From Sphingobacteriales bacterium TSM_CSS (lineage in GTDB: Bacteria > Bacteroidota > Bacteroidia > Chitinophagales > UBA2359): a stretch of DNA of 35,051 nt. Location: the NCBI GenBank assembly GCA_002212985.1, contig NBMY01000141.1, positions 1 to 35,051 of the forward strand. The letters run 5' to 3'. How positions within the stretch are numbered: the stretch's first letter is position 1; the number at the start of each line of letters is the position of its first letter. The notes below the pieces were generated by a model that worked only from the letters and a program-made list of their open reading frames with translations, searched no databases and was not told the DNA's origin. Shown here in pieces: positions 34,882 through 35,051 of the stretch. The translations under genes were made by a program, and so were the position numbers.

Positions 34882-35005
34882 TAAAAACAGGCAACACCTG
34901 CGCCCTTAAGTGCCGAAACAGCAGTAATTACCACGTGAAACAGGCTTTTTTCCTAAAAAGTATGCACAATTTTAATCAAAAAGTTTTTTTTTCATGAAAA
35001 AGCAG

Positions 35006-35013
35006 TAATTTTA
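35006..35013 (+). promoter_or_regulatory. Possible promoter element of the gene at the right edge
   Basis: TAATTTTA differs from TAnnTTTG at one base and is followed by CGCCC, as in the serS promoter region (TATATTTG, then CGCCC). The distance to the nearest ATG (35030) is 16 nt. Confidence 0.4.
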
Positions 35014-35029
35014 CGCCCGAATTAACAAA

Positions 35030-35051
35030 ATGGTTCTTTATGAAAAATTAC
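35030..35051 (+). CDS. Start of a truncated gene running off the right edge
   Basis: Two open starts are visible, ATG at 35030 (reads MVLYEKL) and ATG at 35040 (reads MKNY), just after a promoter-like element. Only seven codons are in the window, so no product can be given. Confidence 0.3.

Overview
This window looks like an ordinary chromosomal segment of a member of the Bacteroidota, probably a free-living or environmental lineage near Chitinophagales/Saprospirales, although the order cannot be fixed from sequence alone. Evidence for the phylum: many genes are preceded by the TAnnTTTG type of -7 element instead of a sigma70 -10 box, clear Shine-Dalgarno sequences are rare, SecA is about 1100 residues long, and there are typical Bacteroidota families (choice-of-anchor B, DUF4349, DUF3857-like, VIT/VWA, bacterial GH3). 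I see no tRNA, rRNA, CRISPR array, intact insertion sequence, phage gene or integron.

Layout. 1-5.5 kb is metabolic: NADP-type isocitrate dehydrogenase (-), a TIGR01777 epimerase (-), an acyl-CoA carboxylase carboxyltransferase subunit (+) and a UbiX-like flavin prenyltransferase (-). 5.5-22.4 kb is dominated by exported proteins: a thioredoxin-fold protein, a 23-residue-repeat protein ending in a peptidoglycan-binding domain, a DUF3857-like protein, a 1705-residue multidomain amidase-family protein, a divergently transcribed choice-of-anchor B protein with a dockerin-like tail and, after serS, a VIT/VWA protein. About 850 bp without a convincing gene follows. 23.3-27.4 kb is a tight leftward operon recJ-lptB-GH3. 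Divergent from it, 27.9-32.3 kb holds secA-deoC-SPOR protein (deoC and the SPOR gene overlap by 4 bp). 32.5-34.8 kb holds a TetR-type regulator, a DUF4349 lipoprotein and a stand-alone cobalamin-binding subunit. A further gene probably begins at the right edge.

How the parts fit. The housekeeping genes (icd, serS, recJ, lptB, secA, deoC) appear intact. The exported genes share an envelope theme: the repeat protein, the amidase and the SPOR protein each carry a peptidoglycan-recognising module. The acyl-CoA carboxylase subunit and the B12-binding subunit would fit acyl-CoA (branched-chain or propionate) metabolism, but they lie about 30 kb apart without their partner subunits, so that link is only suggestive.

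I found no clear new defence, mobile or RNA-guided system. The best candidates for something undescribed are the eight-fold 23-residue repeat protein at 6768-7721, the large amidase with a degenerate lysozyme-like domain and duplicated 395-residue modules at 10264-15381, and the VWA protein whose metal-binding site has been lost.
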